Origin: Streptomyces sp. MNU76 | Lineage (GTDB): Bacteria > Actinomycetota > Actinomycetes > Streptomycetales > Streptomycetaceae | DNA length: 64,000 nt | Direction: 5' to 3' | Assembly (NCBI RefSeq): GCF_020982545.1 | Contig: NZ_JAJKLK010000005.1 | Coordinates: 1-64,000 of the forward strand | Shown here: one piece after another, positions 1 through 8,190 of the stretch | How the letters are laid out: each line of letters starts with the position of its first letter | Position numbering within the stretch: position 1 is the first letter of the stretch | The notes under the pieces: model-generated | What the model was told of the DNA's origin: nothing | What the model saw: the letters and a program-made list of their open reading frames with translations, nothing else | Databases searched by the model: none | Position numbers and translations under genes: made by a program

Positions 1-1
1 G

Positions 2-310
2 TTCAAGAACGCGGACATGGAGCGCGGGCACATCCGGGGAACCCGGCAGAAGCTGCCGTTCTACCAGGAGATCGAGTTCTACCCGCCGCAGCAGTACCAC
101 GGCCTGAACCAGGTGGAGCTGAGCTTCGTCGCGGACGAGCGCGAGATGGACGTCGTGCTGGAGATGGACAAGAAGCCCGGTCTGTTCAGCGAGGGCAGTG
201 ACTCGTTCCGCTCCTTCAGGGTGGGTCTGCACGACTACCAGGGCACGGACTGGGCGGCGTACCTCAACCAGTGGCTGTCCGAGGTCGGCAGCAAGCGCAG
301 CTGGTTCTAG
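2..310 (+). CDS. Spo0M-like sporulation-control protein, C-terminal part (5' end outside window)
   Basis: This is the last 102 codons of a reading frame already open at the left edge of the window. The tail carries the F-Y-P-P-Q-Q-Y region, an acidic-hydrophobic stretch, and a terminal part with YQGTDW followed by LNQWL, which I recognise from the C-terminus of Spo0M/arrestin-like sporulation control proteins of streptomycetes. Spo0M proteins are cytosolic, arrestin-folded, and affect sporulation timing. An internal ATG at 17 exists but is unlikely to be the start, because the frame runs upstream and the family is about 250 residues long. No terminator follows; the next gene starts 52 bp later on the same strand. 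Confidence 0.7.
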   Translation, partial: FKNADMERGHIRGTRQKLPFYQEIEFYPPQQYHGLNQVELSFVADEREMDVVLEMDKKPGLFSEGSDSFRSFRVGLHDYQGTDWAAYLNQWLSEVGSKRSWF

Positions 311-362
311 GCTCGGTACCACCGGAACCACACCCACCCCGGATCCATCAGGAGGTATCCAG

Positions 363-902
363 GTGACCGAGCCGAAGAGGCCGCCGCTCCCCCACGATTT
401 CCACCCGGTCGTGCCGTCCTTCACGGTCGCGAGCGAGGACGTCGAGGCGGGTTCCACGCTCAAGGACGCCCAGGTCTACGCGGAGGGGAACACCTCGCCG
501 CAGCTGCGCTGGGAGGGCTTCCCGCCGGAGACCAAGAGCTTCGCCGTGACGTGCTACGACCCGGACGCCCCCACGGGGAGCGGGTTCTGGCACTGGGTCG
601 TGTTCGACATCCCGGCGTCGGTGACGGAGTTGCCGACGGGTGCCGGCTCGGGGAAGTTCGAGGGACTGCCCGAGGGCGCCGTCCAGGCGCGCAACGACTA
701 CGGGACGAAGGACTTCGGCGGAGCCGCGCCGCCGCCCGGCGATCCGGCGCACCGGTACGTGTTCACGGTGTACGCCGTGGACCAGGAGAAGCTCGGTCCG
801 GATTCGGATGCTTCTCCCGCGGTGGTCGGGTTCAACCTGCGGTTCCACACCCTGGCCCGCGCCCAACTCATCGGTGAGTACTCCGCTGTGGCGGGAAAGT
901 AA
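363..902 (+). CDS. YbhB/YbcL-family phosphatidylethanolamine-binding protein (PEBP)
   Basis: A 179-residue cytosolic protein of the bacterial PEBP/Raf-kinase-inhibitor-like family. Visible family hallmarks are the CYDPDAP ligand-pocket motif, then [10 protein letters not shown], and the NDYG...[10 protein letters not shown] segment that lines the anion-binding site. The substrate is not known for most bacterial members. The GTG start is chosen because a strong AGGAGG lies at 350-355, 7 nt upstream; the frame is open further upstream but without a ribosome site. A rho-independent terminator with a U-tract follows directly, so the gene probably ends its transcript. Confidence 0.9.
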   Translation: MTEPKRPPLPHDFHPVVPSFTVASEDVEAGSTLKDAQVYAEGNTSPQLRWEGFPPETKSFAVTCYDPDAPTGSGFWHWVVFDIPASVTELPTGAGSGKFEGLPEGAVQARNDYGTKDFGGAAPPPGDPAHRYVFTVYAVDQEKLGPDSDASPAVVGFNLRFHTLARAQLIGEYSAVAGK

Positions 903-928
903 CGAAGCCGGACGTTCATTGAACGTTT

Positions 929-973
929 GCCCGTCTCTGGTCTTGGAAGTGATCAGAGACGGGCATTTTTTAT
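929..973 (+). terminator. Intrinsic terminator after the PEBP gene
   Basis: A perfect 11-bp stem (929-939 with 954-964) with a 14-nt loop, followed by a run of six T. It is one of the few terminators in this window with a real U-tract. Confidence 0.9.
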
Positions 974-1053
974 TGCGTTGTCCATCTCGGCGTGCCCGGC
1001 CAGAGTTGATCCAAGCCCGCCGGGGGGTGGGCTGGCACAGGAGGTGGGCTGGA

Positions 1054-1560
1054 ATGCGGGACACGCTGGTACTGAACGCGAGCTTCGAGCCGCTGTCGAC
1101 GGTGACGCTCAACCGAGCCGTCGTGCTGGTACTGCAGGACAAGGCCGTCGTCGAGCAGACCCACCCCGAGCTGCGCATGCGCGGAGCCGCGGTCGACATA
1201 CCGGCGCCCCGGGTGATCAGGCTCTGCAGGTACGTGAGGGTGCCGTTCCGAAGACAAGCGCCGTGGTCGAGGCGGGGTGTGCTGGTACGGGACAGGCACC
1301 GGTGCGCGTACTGCGGTCGTCGGGCGACGACCGTGGATCATGTGGTGCCGCGTTCGCGGGGTGGTGGGGACACCTGGCTGAACACGGTGGCTTCTTGCGC
1401 CGAGGACAATCACCGCAAGGCGGACCGGACTCCGGAGCAGGCGGGGATGCCGCTGCTGCGGCAGCCGTTCGAGCCGACGCCGGCGGATGCGATGCTGCTG
1501 TCTCTGGGCCACGATGACTTCGATGCGCTGCCCGCCTGGCTCTCGCAGGGGGCCGCGTAA
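1054..1560 (+). CDS. HNH endonuclease family protein
   Basis: A 168-residue protein with an HNH (His-Me finger) nuclease core in its second half: a zinc knuckle C84-x2-C87, the DH pair D95-H96 in VDHVVPRSRGG, and a C115...N119-H120 segment. The first 75 residues form the usual N-terminal extension of the actinobacterial single-domain HNH family. Members are presumed DNA nucleases, but the cellular role is unknown and this copy lies among core genes rather than in a phage or restriction context. AGGAGG at 1039-1044 fixes the ATG start. Confidence 0.9.
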   Translation: MRDTLVLNASFEPLSTVTLNRAVVLVLQDKAVVEQTHPELRMRGAAVDIPAPRVIRLCRYVRVPFRRQAPWSRRGVLVRDRHRCAYCGRRATTVDHVVPRSRGGGDTWLNTVASCAEDNHRKADRTPEQAGMPLLRQPFEPTPADAMLLSLGHDDFDALPAWLSQGAA

Positions 1561-1601
1561 CGCCATTGGGGTTCGTGTAGTTCGCGGGCCGCGGGTCCGT
1601 C

Positions 1602-1631
1602 GTGGCTGATCGCGCAGTTCCCCGCGCCCCT
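1602..1631 (+). repeat. Dispersed streptomycete intergenic repeat (GCGCAGTTCCCCGCGCCCCT type)
   Basis: The segment ends in GCGCAGTTCCCCGCGCCCCT, which I recognise as a very common intergenic repeat of Streptomyces chromosomes. Related copies in this window are at 35289-35326, 51100-51228 and 56771-56825. Its function is not known. Confidence 0.7.
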
Positions 1632-1647
1632 CAGAAGCAAAAGACTT

Positions 1648-1677
1648 GGGCCCGCCTTCTGCTTCGAAGGCGGGCCC
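1648..1677. terminator. Bidirectional terminator between convergent HNH and SPFH genes
   Basis: A perfect 12-bp G/C-rich inverted repeat (1648-1659 with 1666-1677) with a 6-nt loop, placed between two convergent genes. It has no U-tract, as is usual in streptomycetes. Confidence 0.8.
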
Positions 1678-1694
1678 ATCGTCGTGTGCTCCGG

Positions 1695-2642
1695 TCAGTC
1701 GATCGCCGGCTTCTCGCGGCGTTCGCTGTTGCCGTCCGCCGGCCTGGGGACGCTCGGGCCGCCGCCGAGGTTGCCGAAGTTGCCCATGGCGCCGGAGAGG
1801 CCCTTGAGGGCGTCGCCGATCTCGCTGGGGACGATCCAGAGCTTGTTGGCGTCGCCCTCGGCGATCTTCGGGAGCATCTGGAGGTACTGGTAGGACAGGA
1901 GCTTCTGGTCCGGGTCGCCGGCGTGGATGGCCTCGAAGACCGTACGTACGGCCTGGGCCTCGCCCTCGGCGCGCAGGGCGGCGGCCTTGGCCTCACCTTC
2001 CGCGCGCAGGATCTGGGACTGCTTCTCACCCTCGGCGGTGAGGATGGCCGCCTGGCGCGTACCTTCGGCGGTGAGGATCGCGGCGCGCTTGTCACGGTCG
2101 GCGCGCATCTGCTTCTCCATCGAGTCCTGGATGGAGGTGGGCGGCTCGATCGCCTTCAGCTCGACGCGGTTGACGCGGATGCCCCACTTGCCGGTGGCCT
2201 CGTCGAGGACGCCGCGCAGGGCCGCGTTGATCTCCTCGCGGGAGGTCAGGGTCCGCTCCAGGTCCATGCCACCGATGATGTTGCGCAGGGTGGTGACGGT
2301 GAGCTGCTCGATCGCCTGGATGTAGCTGGCGACCTCGTAGGTCGCGGCGCGGGCGTCGGTGACCTGGTAGTAGATGACCGTGTCGATGTTCACGACCAGG
2401 TTGTCCTGGGTGATCACCGGCTGCGGCGGGAACGGCACGACCTGTTCGCGCAGGTCGATGCGGTTGCGGATGGAGTCGATGAAGGGGACCACGATGTTGA
2501 GGCCCGCGTTGAGTGTGCGCGTGTAGCGGCCGAACCGCTCGACGATGGCCGCGCTGGCCTGTGGGATCACCTGGATGGTCTTGATCAGGGCGATGAAGAC
2601 CAACACCACCAGAATGATCAGGACGATGATGATCGGTTCCAT
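1695..2642 (-). CDS. SPFH/band-7 (stomatin/prohibitin-like) membrane protein
   Basis: A 315-residue protein with one N-terminal membrane helix (residues about 3-20, Ile/Leu/Val rich) followed by an SPFH domain. Residues about 180-240 contain a heptad-like repeat built on AAILTAEG and ILRAEGEA units, which forms the long coiled coil used for oligomerisation in this family. SPFH proteins build ring-shaped scaffolds in membrane microdomains. A GGGGAG ribosome site lies 6-7 nt before the ATG. The upstream neighbour on the same strand is an NfeD-like gene, the usual partner of SPFH proteins, so the two probably work together in membrane quality control. Confidence 0.93.
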   Translation of the reverse strand: MEPIIIVLIILVVLVFIALIKTIQVIPQASAAIVERFGRYTRTLNAGLNIVVPFIDSIRNRIDLREQVVPFPPQPVITQDNLVVNIDTVIYYQVTDARAATYEVASYIQAIEQLTVTTLRNIIGGMDLERTLTSREEINAALRGVLDEATGKWGIRVNRVELKAIEPPTSIQDSMEKQMRADRDKRAAILTAEGTRQAAILTAEGEKQSQILRAEGEAKAAALRAEGEAQAVRTVFEAIHAGDPDQKLLSYQYLQMLPKIAEGDANKLWIVPSEIGDALKGLSGAMGNFGNLGGGPSVPRPADGNSERREKPAID

Positions 2643-2675
2643 CGATTGCTCCCCGAGCCCTTCTCCGCCGTGTCA

Positions 2676-2716
2676 CTTCCTGAAGATCTTGAAGGTCCTC
2701 AAGATCCTGAAGATCC
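2676..2716 (-). repeat. 9-bp tandem repeat between the NfeD and SPFH genes
   Basis: Read on the minus strand, the unit AGGATCTTC recurs four times in a row with one or two changes (AGGATCTTG, AGGACCTTC, AAGATCTTC), then half a unit. The A/T content is well above the surroundings. It lies inside the possible 38-codon frame 2673-2789 discussed in the findings. Confidence 0.75.
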
Positions 2717-2827
2717 TATGCCTGACGAGGCCGTTGAGGATCTTGTGGTCGAGTCTGGCAGAACACCGCCTGCCCGGTGGGGCGTTCACGCCATAGCGTC
2801 ATCGCCTCGTGACCACGTCGTGCGAGG

Positions 2828-3259
2828 TCACATGACGATCGCCGTGGCTCCCTCGATCTCGACGACGTCCACTTCCTGGCCCACTTCGAAAGCCTGGCCG
2901 GTGTCGAGCGCCCGGGCGGACCAGACCTCGCCACCCAGCTTGATGCGGCCGCCCGCGCCGTCGACCCGTTCCAGGACGACGGCGTGTTTGCCCTTCAACG
3001 CGTCGATCCCGGTGGCGAGTTCTGGCCGCTGCGATCTGTGCCGGGCCGCGATGGGCCGGACGACGGCGATGAGCGCGACGGACACGATCGCGAAGACGAC
3101 GACCTGGAGTACGACCCCACCGCCCAGCCCCGCGACCACGGCTCCGGCGACCGCGCCCAGGGCGAGCATTCCCAACTCGGGCATCGCGGTCACGACGAGG
3201 GCGATCCCGAGCCCGGCCGCGCCGATCAGCCACCACACCCATGCGTCGATGCTGTCCAC
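2828..3259 (-). CDS. NfeD-like integral membrane protein with C-terminal OB fold
   Basis: A 143-residue protein: two or three closely packed membrane helices (about residues 6-75, Gly/Ala/Val rich), then a soluble domain of about 60 residues containing GKHAVVLERVDGAGGRIKLGG and ending EGATAIVM, typical of the NfeD OB fold. NfeD partners SPFH proteins, and the SPFH gene lies downstream on the same strand. I chose the GTG at 3259 because a TACCAT hexamer (3272-3267 on the minus strand) lies 7 nt upstream, the spacing of a leaderless transcript, and there is no ribosome site for the longer frame to 3334. Confidence 0.85.
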   Translation of the reverse strand: MDSIDAWVWWLIGAAGLGIALVVTAMPELGMLALGAVAGAVVAGLGGGVVLQVVVFAIVSVALIAVVRPIAARHRSQRPELATGIDALKGKHAVVLERVDGAGGRIKLGGEVWSARALDTGQAFEVGQEVDVVEIEGATAIVM

Positions 3260-3404
3260 ATCGGCAATGGTAGAACCGCGATCGGGCCGCCGAACAGAGT
3301 GCGCGGTCAAAGATCGCGTACAGAGGGCTTCCAAGTCGGGTGCGCCCGGGCCGGGTTGTGGCCCCGGCGCGTCCGACCGGCGGAAGTTCGGTGGGAGTTG
3401 GAGG

Positions 3405-4196
3405 TCAGGTGAGCGGCAGGCCGTGGGCGGTCCAGCGCTCGCCGAGCTGGTCGACGACGAGCGGGAGGCCGAAGCAGAGGGAGAGGTTGCGGGAGGTCAG
3501 CTCCAGCTCCAGGGGGCCCGCGGCGAGGACCTTGCCCTGACGGATCATCAGGACGTGGGTGAAGCCCGGGGGGATCTCCTCGACGTGGTGGGTGACCATG
3601 ATCATGGAGGGGGCGATCGGGTCGCGGGCGAGGCGGCCGAGGCGGCGTACGAGGTCCTCGCGGCCGCCGAGGTCGAGGCCGGCGGCGGGCTCGTCGAGGA
3701 GGAGCAGCTCGGGGTCGGCCATCAGGGCACGGGCGATGAGGGTGCGCTTGCGCTCGCCCTCGGAGAGGGTGCCGAACTTGCGGTCGACGTACTCGCTCAT
3801 GCCGAGGCGGTCGAGGAAGGCGCGGGCGCGCAGCTCGTCGACCTCCTCGTAGTCCTCGTTCCAGGTGGCCGTCATGCCGTACGCGGCGGTCAGCACGGTC
3901 TGCAGGACGGTCTGGCGCCGGGGGAGCTTCTCCGCCATGGCGATGCCGGCCATGCCGATGCGGGGGCGCAGCTCGAAGACGTCGACCTTGCCGAGGGTGT
4001 CGCCGAGGATCGTGGCGGTGCCCTTGCTGGGGTACAGGTAGCTGGACGCGATGTTCAGGAGGGTCGTCTTGCCCGCGCCGTTCGGTCCGAGGATGGCCCA
4101 GCGCTCGCCCTCCTTGACCGACCAGGAGACCTGGTCCACCAGAGCCCGGCCCTCGCGGACCACGGATACGTCCTCCAGCTCCAGAACATCGCTCAT
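3405..4196 (-). CDS. ABC transporter ATP-binding protein
   Basis: A 263-residue ABC ATPase with every nucleotide-binding motif: Walker A GPNGAGKT (37-44), signature LSEGERKR (about 144-151), Walker B LLLLDEP (164-170) and the H-loop histidine in VTHHVEE (about 203). The length and the YPSKGTATILGD segment resemble YlmA/ModF-like stand-alone ABC ATPases. No permease gene is adjacent, so the transported substrate, or a non-transport role, cannot be stated. AAGGGGAG upstream and a family-like N-terminus (MSDVLELEDV) support the ATG at 4196. Confidence 0.9.
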   Translation of the reverse strand: MSDVLELEDVSVVREGRALVDQVSWSVKEGERWAILGPNGAGKTTLLNIASSYLYPSKGTATILGDTLGKVDVFELRPRIGMAGIAMAEKLPRRQTVLQTVLTAAYGMTATWNEDYEEVDELRARAFLDRLGMSEYVDRKFGTLSEGERKRTLIARALMADPELLLLDEPAAGLDLGGREDLVRRLGRLARDPIAPSMIMVTHHVEEIPPGFTHVLMIRQGKVLAAGPLELELTSRNLSLCFGLPLVVDQLGERWTAHGLPLT

Positions 4197-4345
4197 GAGC
4201 GCGCTGTCTCCCCTTGCAGTGTCGGCCTGTCTCGGCTGTCGCGTACGCCTGTGGTTGGAGCCACCGCCGGGTGGGCGCAGCCCATAGGGAAATCTACGCC
4301 ACCGGTCGGGCCACCCATCGCCTCGGTCGTCCTTAGGGTGGGGGC

Positions 4346-5137
4346 ATGCTCTCCGAACCACGCTCAGGACGTCTCACCTCATGGGGAAATGCCCTTCTTG
4401 CCGGACTTGTCTCGCCGGATGACGCCGTGCTCGCGATCGTCGGGGAGGACGCGGTGCACCGGGTGGCGGGGCTGCCCGGCGAGTCGGGGCCCGTCGGGCT
4501 GACGCTCGGGCTGGGACGGTTGCGGGCGCTCGGGGTGACCGGGTTGCGGGTCGCGCTGCCGGCGCCGGGGCATCCGCTGGGGCTGAGCGGTCCGCCGGAG
4601 TTCAACAAGCGGGCGTTGGAGGCGGAGGAGGCAGTCGTCTGCCACGGCAGTGCGCTCGGGCTGGTGCCGGAGGTCTCCTTGGTGGGGCCCGAGGACGACG
4701 AGCACGTCGAGGTCGTCTGGCACTGCCTGGAGGTGCGGGAGGCGCCTCCGGCCGATGTGCCCTCGCTCGGGGAGGCCGAACGGGAGCTGGCGGAGGCGCT
4801 GCGGGAGGCGACGGCGGTGCTGTCGCGGCTGGACGTGGCGGCCTCGGGGCCGGTGGCGGAGGCGGCGATCGACGCGTACCGGGCTCGTGCCGAGCGGGGG
4901 CGGGAGGTGTTGGCGCCCGGGTATCCACCGCGTGCGGTACGGGTGCTGGAGCTGGCGCAGCGCGTCGGGCTGCTGATCTCCGTGGCGTTCGAGAACGGGC
5001 ACGGCGGGGCGGTGAGCGCGTCGGAGATGGCCTCGCGGACGGCGGCACTGCGGCCGGTGGAGCGGACGGCTCGGCGGGCGCAGGTGGCGGCGTACAACGC
5101 GTTCGTGGAGGAGCGGGAGCGGGAGCGGGGTCGGTAG
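4346..5137 (+). CDS. Conserved actinobacterial hypothetical protein
   Basis: A 263-residue soluble protein, divergent from the ABC ATPase. I do not recognise a catalytic domain. The N-terminal two thirds are mixed alpha/beta with many Gly-Leu segments, and the C-terminal third is a charged helical region ending in a run of Glu/Arg. A TAGGGT box at 4334-4339 lies exactly 6 nt before the ATG, so the mRNA is probably leaderless, and that decides the start. The short gap to the divergent ABC gene suggests a shared regulatory region. Confidence 0.8.
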   Translation: MLSEPRSGRLTSWGNALLAGLVSPDDAVLAIVGEDAVHRVAGLPGESGPVGLTLGLGRLRALGVTGLRVALPAPGHPLGLSGPPEFNKRALEAEEAVVCHGSALGLVPEVSLVGPEDDEHVEVVWHCLEVREAPPADVPSLGEAERELAEALREATAVLSRLDVAASGPVAEAAIDAYRARAERGREVLAPGYPPRAVRVLELAQRVGLLISVAFENGHGGAVSASEMASRTAALRPVERTARRAQVAAYNAFVEERERERGR

Positions 5138-5244
5138 TCGGGCGCGGGTCTCGGGGGCCTCGGCTGTGTGGTGCCCGGCAGTTGCGGCTGAGCCGGGGAT
5201 CGGCTGCGCAACTCGGCGCTACGAGGTGCCGCTGCGCCCACCCC

Positions 5245-5280
5245 ACTCTCGGCTTCGCTCGAGCGGGAGGTGCCCCCATC
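5245..5280. repeat. Dispersed streptomycete repeat (CTCGGCTTCGCTCGAGCGGG type)
   Basis: This stretch contains CTCGGCTTCGCTCGAGCGGG followed by GAGGTGCCCCCATC, which I recognise as a widespread Streptomyces intergenic repeat. It sits in the 200-bp gap between a hypothetical gene and the first chaplin-like gene, both of which end here, so it lies in 3'-flanking DNA. Confidence 0.6.
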
Positions 5281-5340
5281 GCCCCAGCGGCACGATTGCC
5301 CGCAGTTGAGGCGGCTGGATAGGGCCAGCGCAGCGGTGGG

Positions 5341-5580
5341 TCAGTGGTTGGCGCTGACGTTGCCGAACGTCGGGTTGAGCGCGGCGATGAGATTGGCGCT
5401 GAGGCCCGTGACCGTGACAGGGACGTCGAGGGGGACCTGGACGTCGAGGCCGGAGCCGACACCGGGGGAATGCACGGCGGCGCTGTCCGCGGAGGAGTCG
5501 GCGACGGCGGCACCGGACGAGGCGCCCGCGGCGAGTCCGGCGGCGGTGACGGTCAGGGCGGCCTTCTTGGCGAAGTTCAT
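5341..5580 (-). CDS. Short chaplin-like secreted protein
   Basis: A 79-residue precursor with a Sec signal peptide (MNFAKKAALTVTAAGLAAG, cleavage near AAVADS), then a chaplin-like region with HSPGVGSGLDVQVPLDVPV, an LxANLIAALNPTFGN core and an ASN-H end. Chaplins are hydrophobic cell-wall proteins that assemble into amyloid-like films on aerial hyphae and spores. The chaplin core normally reads close to GNSVNVIGLLNPAFGN; here several positions differ and there is no cysteine pair. It looks like a diverged paralogue of the next gene. The ATG at 5580 is preceded by AGGAGGAA. Confidence 0.8.
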   Translation of the reverse strand: MNFAKKAALTVTAAGLAAGASSGAAVADSSADSAAVHSPGVGSGLDVQVPLDVPVTVTGLSANLIAALNPTFGNVSANH

Positions 5581-5777
5581 GAGCTGCGTTCCTCCTGCGT
5601 CGTAAGGGGCCGGCCCGCTCGCGGGCCGTGCGCTGATCAACGCCTGGCGCGTCCGCGGTGGTACGCGTGAAAGACGGGAAGGGCGCCTTCGGCGCATTGA
5701 GGCGATGGAACGACTGCAGGACGAGACGACCGCAGGACGAGACTGTCCCGGGAGGAAAACGACTTCGGACAGACCTG

Positions 5778-5810
5778 ACCGGCCTTCCAGGGAGTGCCTG
5801 GAAGGCCGGT
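5778..5810 (-). terminator. Terminator downstream of chpE
   Basis: A perfect 14-bp inverted repeat (5778-5791 with 5797-5810) with a 5-nt loop, starting 28 nt past the chpE stop codon on the minus strand. It should separate chpE transcription from the other chaplin-like gene. Confidence 0.85.
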
Positions 5811-5837
5811 GGTCACGAGTGTTCCGGGAAGGGAACG

Positions 5838-6086
5838 TCAGTGGTTGACACCCAGGTTGCCGAAGGCCGGGTTCAGGATGCCGACGACGTTGACGCTGTT
5901 GCCGACCGCGTTCACGGGGATGTGGACCGGGGCCTGGATGACGTTGCCCGAGACGACGCCCGGCGAGCCGATGGCCTTGCCGTCGGCGTGCGCCCCGCCG
6001 TCGGTGGCGGAGGCCATACCGGCACCGGCGGCGACGAGGCCACCGGCCACCATCGTGACAGCGGCGGCCTTCTTCAGGTTCTTCAC
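5838..6086 (-). CDS. chpE: Chaplin ChpE
   Basis: An 82-residue precursor: signal peptide (KNLKKAAAVTMVAGG, cleavage after ASA) and one chaplin domain with SPGVVSGNVIQAPVHIPVN, then GNSVNVVGILNPAFGN and the GVNH end. It is close to S. coelicolor ChpE as I remember it, the short chaplin without the cysteine pair found in other chaplins. Short chaplins are exported and assemble on the outer surface of aerial structures, lowering surface tension. The GTG start follows GGAAGGG. ChpE is one of the few chaplins needed for viability in S. coelicolor, according to published work I recall. Confidence 0.95.
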   Translation of the reverse strand: MKNLKKAAAVTMVAGGLVAAGAGMASATDGGAHADGKAIGSPGVVSGNVIQAPVHIPVNAVGNSVNVVGILNPAFGNLGVNH

Positions 6087-6243
6087 TTTGAGCCCTTCCT
6101 TGCGATCACTGCGGCGGTCGCACGCAGCACGCACTGAAGAACGCCGGGGGTCCCGGCAGGATGCGCCACCCGGGGGACATACACCCGACAGTATGAATCT
6201 CAGCCCGGAGCGGAACCCTCCGCGTTGCCGGACAATCCGCACA

Positions 6244-6885
6244 TCATCCGGTCACACCACGGCGTACCGCCCACAGTGCGGCCTGGGTCCGGTCCGCCAG
6301 GTCGAGCTTCATGAGGATGTTCGAGACGTGGGTCTTCACCGTCTTCTCGGACAGCACCAGCGCACGGGCTATCTCGCGGTTGGAGCGGCCGTCGGCGATC
6401 AGGCCCAGCACCTCGCGCTCCCGCTCGGTGAGTGAACCGCCTCTTCCCTGGCCGGAGTTGGCCTCCTCCTGGGACAGCAGGGCGTCGGCGACCTCCGGTT
6501 GCAGGAGGATGTGCCCGGCGTGGACCGAGCGGATGGCGCCGGCCAGGGCGTCGGGGTCGACGTCCTTGTAGACGTACCCGGCGGCCCCGGCCCGCAGGGC
6601 GGGGACGACCGTGCGCTGCTCGGTGAAGCTGGTGACGATGAGCACGCGCGCGGGGTTGTCGAGTTCGCGGAGTCTGCGCAGCGCCTCGACGCCGTCCATG
6701 CCGGGCATCTTGACGTCCATGAGGACGACGTCGGGCCTCAGCTCCTCGGCACGGGCGACCCCCTCGGCGCCGTCGGCGGCCTCGCCCACGACCTCGATGT
6801 CGTCCTGCACCTCCAGGAAGGTGCGCAGTCCGCGGCGTACCACCTGGTGGTCGTCGACGAGGAGCACCTTGATCGCGTCAGCCAC
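6244..6885 (-). CDS. NarL/FixJ-family response regulator
   Basis: A 213-residue two-component response regulator. The receiver domain has the acidic pocket D11-D12 and the phosphoacceptor D57 in VVLMDVKMPGMDG, followed by a LuxR-type helix-turn-helix at about 150-205 (LTEREREVLGLIADGRSNRE). It would bind DNA as a dimer after phosphorylation by the kinase encoded just upstream. The GTG start lies inside the end of the kinase gene (8-nt overlap), with GGAGGT 5 nt ahead, so translation is coupled. Its target is unknown; the adjacent chaplin gene and its own promoter region are the nearest candidates. Confidence 0.95.
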   Translation of the reverse strand: MADAIKVLLVDDHQVVRRGLRTFLEVQDDIEVVGEAADGAEGVARAEELRPDVVLMDVKMPGMDGVEALRRLRELDNPARVLIVTSFTEQRTVVPALRAGAAGYVYKDVDPDALAGAIRSVHAGHILLQPEVADALLSQEEANSGQGRGGSLTEREREVLGLIADGRSNREIARALVLSEKTVKTHVSNILMKLDLADRTQAALWAVRRGVTG

Positions 6886-8023
6886 CGGGGACCTCCATCT
6901 CGATGGTCGTGCCCTTGCCGGGCGCCGATTCCACGGCCAGCCTGCCGCCGACCCCGCTCGCCCGGTCACGCATGGAGACCAGGCCGAGGTGGCGTCCCGC
7001 GCGGCGTACGGCCTGGGGGTCGAAACCGTCACCGTCGTCGGTGACCCGCAGGACGGCTCCCCCTCCGTGCCGGTCCAGCGTGACGTCGACCCGCTTCGCC
7101 GCCGAGTGCCGCAGGGCGTTGTGCAGGGCCTCCTGGGCGACGCGCAGCATGGCCTCCTCCTGGGCGGCGGGCAGCGCGCGGGCACCGCGGCCGGAGAAGG
7201 TGACGCGGGCGCTGTGGGCGCGGTCCAGGACGTGGACCTGGGTGCGCAGGGTGGCGACCAGGCCGTCCTCGTCGAGCCCGGCGGGGCGGAGTTCGACGAC
7301 GGCGGCGCGCAGCTCGTCCGCGGCTTCGGCGGCGAGGGCGGCGACCTGCTGGAGTTCGCCCTTGGCGCGGGAGGGGTCGCGGTCGACCAGAGTGGCGGCG
7401 GCCTGGGCGGTCAGGCGCAGGGAGAACAGCTTCTGGCTGACGGCGTCGTGGAGTTCGTGGGCGAGCCGGGAGCGTTCCTCGGCGATGGTCAGCTCGCGGC
7501 TGCGCTCGTAGAGGCGGGCGTTGGTCAGGGCGATGGCGGCGTGTTGGGCGAGGATCGACAGCAGTTCCTCGTCCTCCTCGGTGAAGCCGCAGCCCCCCTC
7601 GGGCTTGGGGCAGCGTTTGTTGGCGAGGAAGAGGGCGGCGATGACCTCGTCGCCGTCGCGGACGGGCAGGCCCAGGAAGTCGATCAGGTCGGGGTGGGCG
7701 CTGGGCCAGCCCTCGAAGCGGGGGTCCTTGCGGACGTCGGCCAGGCGCTCGGGGGTGGCCTGGTGGAGCATCGCGGCGAGGATGCCGTGCTGGCGCGGCA
7801 GCGGGCCGATGGCCTTCCACTGGGCGTCGCTGACGCCGTCGACGACGAACTGGGCGAAGCCTCCGTGGTCGTCGGGGACGCCGAGTGCGGCGTACTCCGC
7901 GTCCAGCAGCTCACGCGCGGAGGCGACGATCGTCTTGAGGACGTCGCGCACCTCCAGGTGCCTGCTCATGGCCAGCAGGGCACTGCTCACCGCGGCGAGG
8001 CCGGACCGGGGACCTTGACTCAT
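6878..8023 (-). CDS. GAF-domain sensor histidine kinase (HisKA_3 type)
   Basis: A 381-residue kinase without membrane segments. An N-terminal GAF domain (about 20-170) has a PF-x-G-like core, followed by the dimerisation/phosphoacceptor helix with H192 in AHELHDAVSQ and a HATPase_c domain with the N-box EALHNALRH and G-box DDGDGFD. The two cysteines at about 138 and 145, in KRCPKPEGGCGF, could serve redox or metal sensing within the GAF domain; that is inference. It phosphorylates the NarL-type regulator encoded in the overlapping downstream gene. The signal sensed is unknown. Confidence 0.95.
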   Translation of the reverse strand: MSQGPRSGLAAVSSALLAMSRHLEVRDVLKTIVASARELLDAEYAALGVPDDHGGFAQFVVDGVSDAQWKAIGPLPRQHGILAAMLHQATPERLADVRKDPRFEGWPSAHPDLIDFLGLPVRDGDEVIAALFLANKRCPKPEGGCGFTEEDEELLSILAQHAAIALTNARLYERSRELTIAEERSRLAHELHDAVSQKLFSLRLTAQAAATLVDRDPSRAKGELQQVAALAAEAADELRAAVVELRPAGLDEDGLVATLRTQVHVLDRAHSARVTFSGRGARALPAAQEEAMLRVAQEALHNALRHSAAKRVDVTLDRHGGGAVLRVTDDGDGFDPQAVRRAGRHLGLVSMRDRASGVGGRLAVESAPGKGTTIEMEVPGG

Positions 8024-8084
8024 GACCTCACCGTACCGGCGTGGTCCGACGGCGCGGATCGGACCGCCGGTGGCCTCAGCGGGG

Positions 8085-8190
8085 CCCTCGGACCTAGGCC
8101 CTGGGCCTACGACCGGACCTAGGTCCGGGGATGCGGGTCCGGCGGCCTGCGACCGGGACCAGGCCCCTGGGCCCGGCCCGGTGACCTAGG
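8085..8190. promoter_or_regulatory. Palindrome cluster with three CCTAGG cores, putative operator region
   Basis: Between the divergent kinase and SDR genes there are three CCTAGG cores, at 8093, 8118 and 8185. The middle one is the centre of a perfect 16-bp palindrome (8113-8128). CTAG-containing words are rare in such G+C-rich DNA, so three in 98 bp suggest a protein-binding site, perhaps for the adjacent NarL-type regulator. This is inference only. Confidence 0.5.

Noticed and set aside
1602..4502. Long plus-strand frame opposite SPFH, NfeD and ABC genes
   Set aside because: A high-G+C mirror frame; the minus strand has clear families (SPFH, ABC) with motifs.
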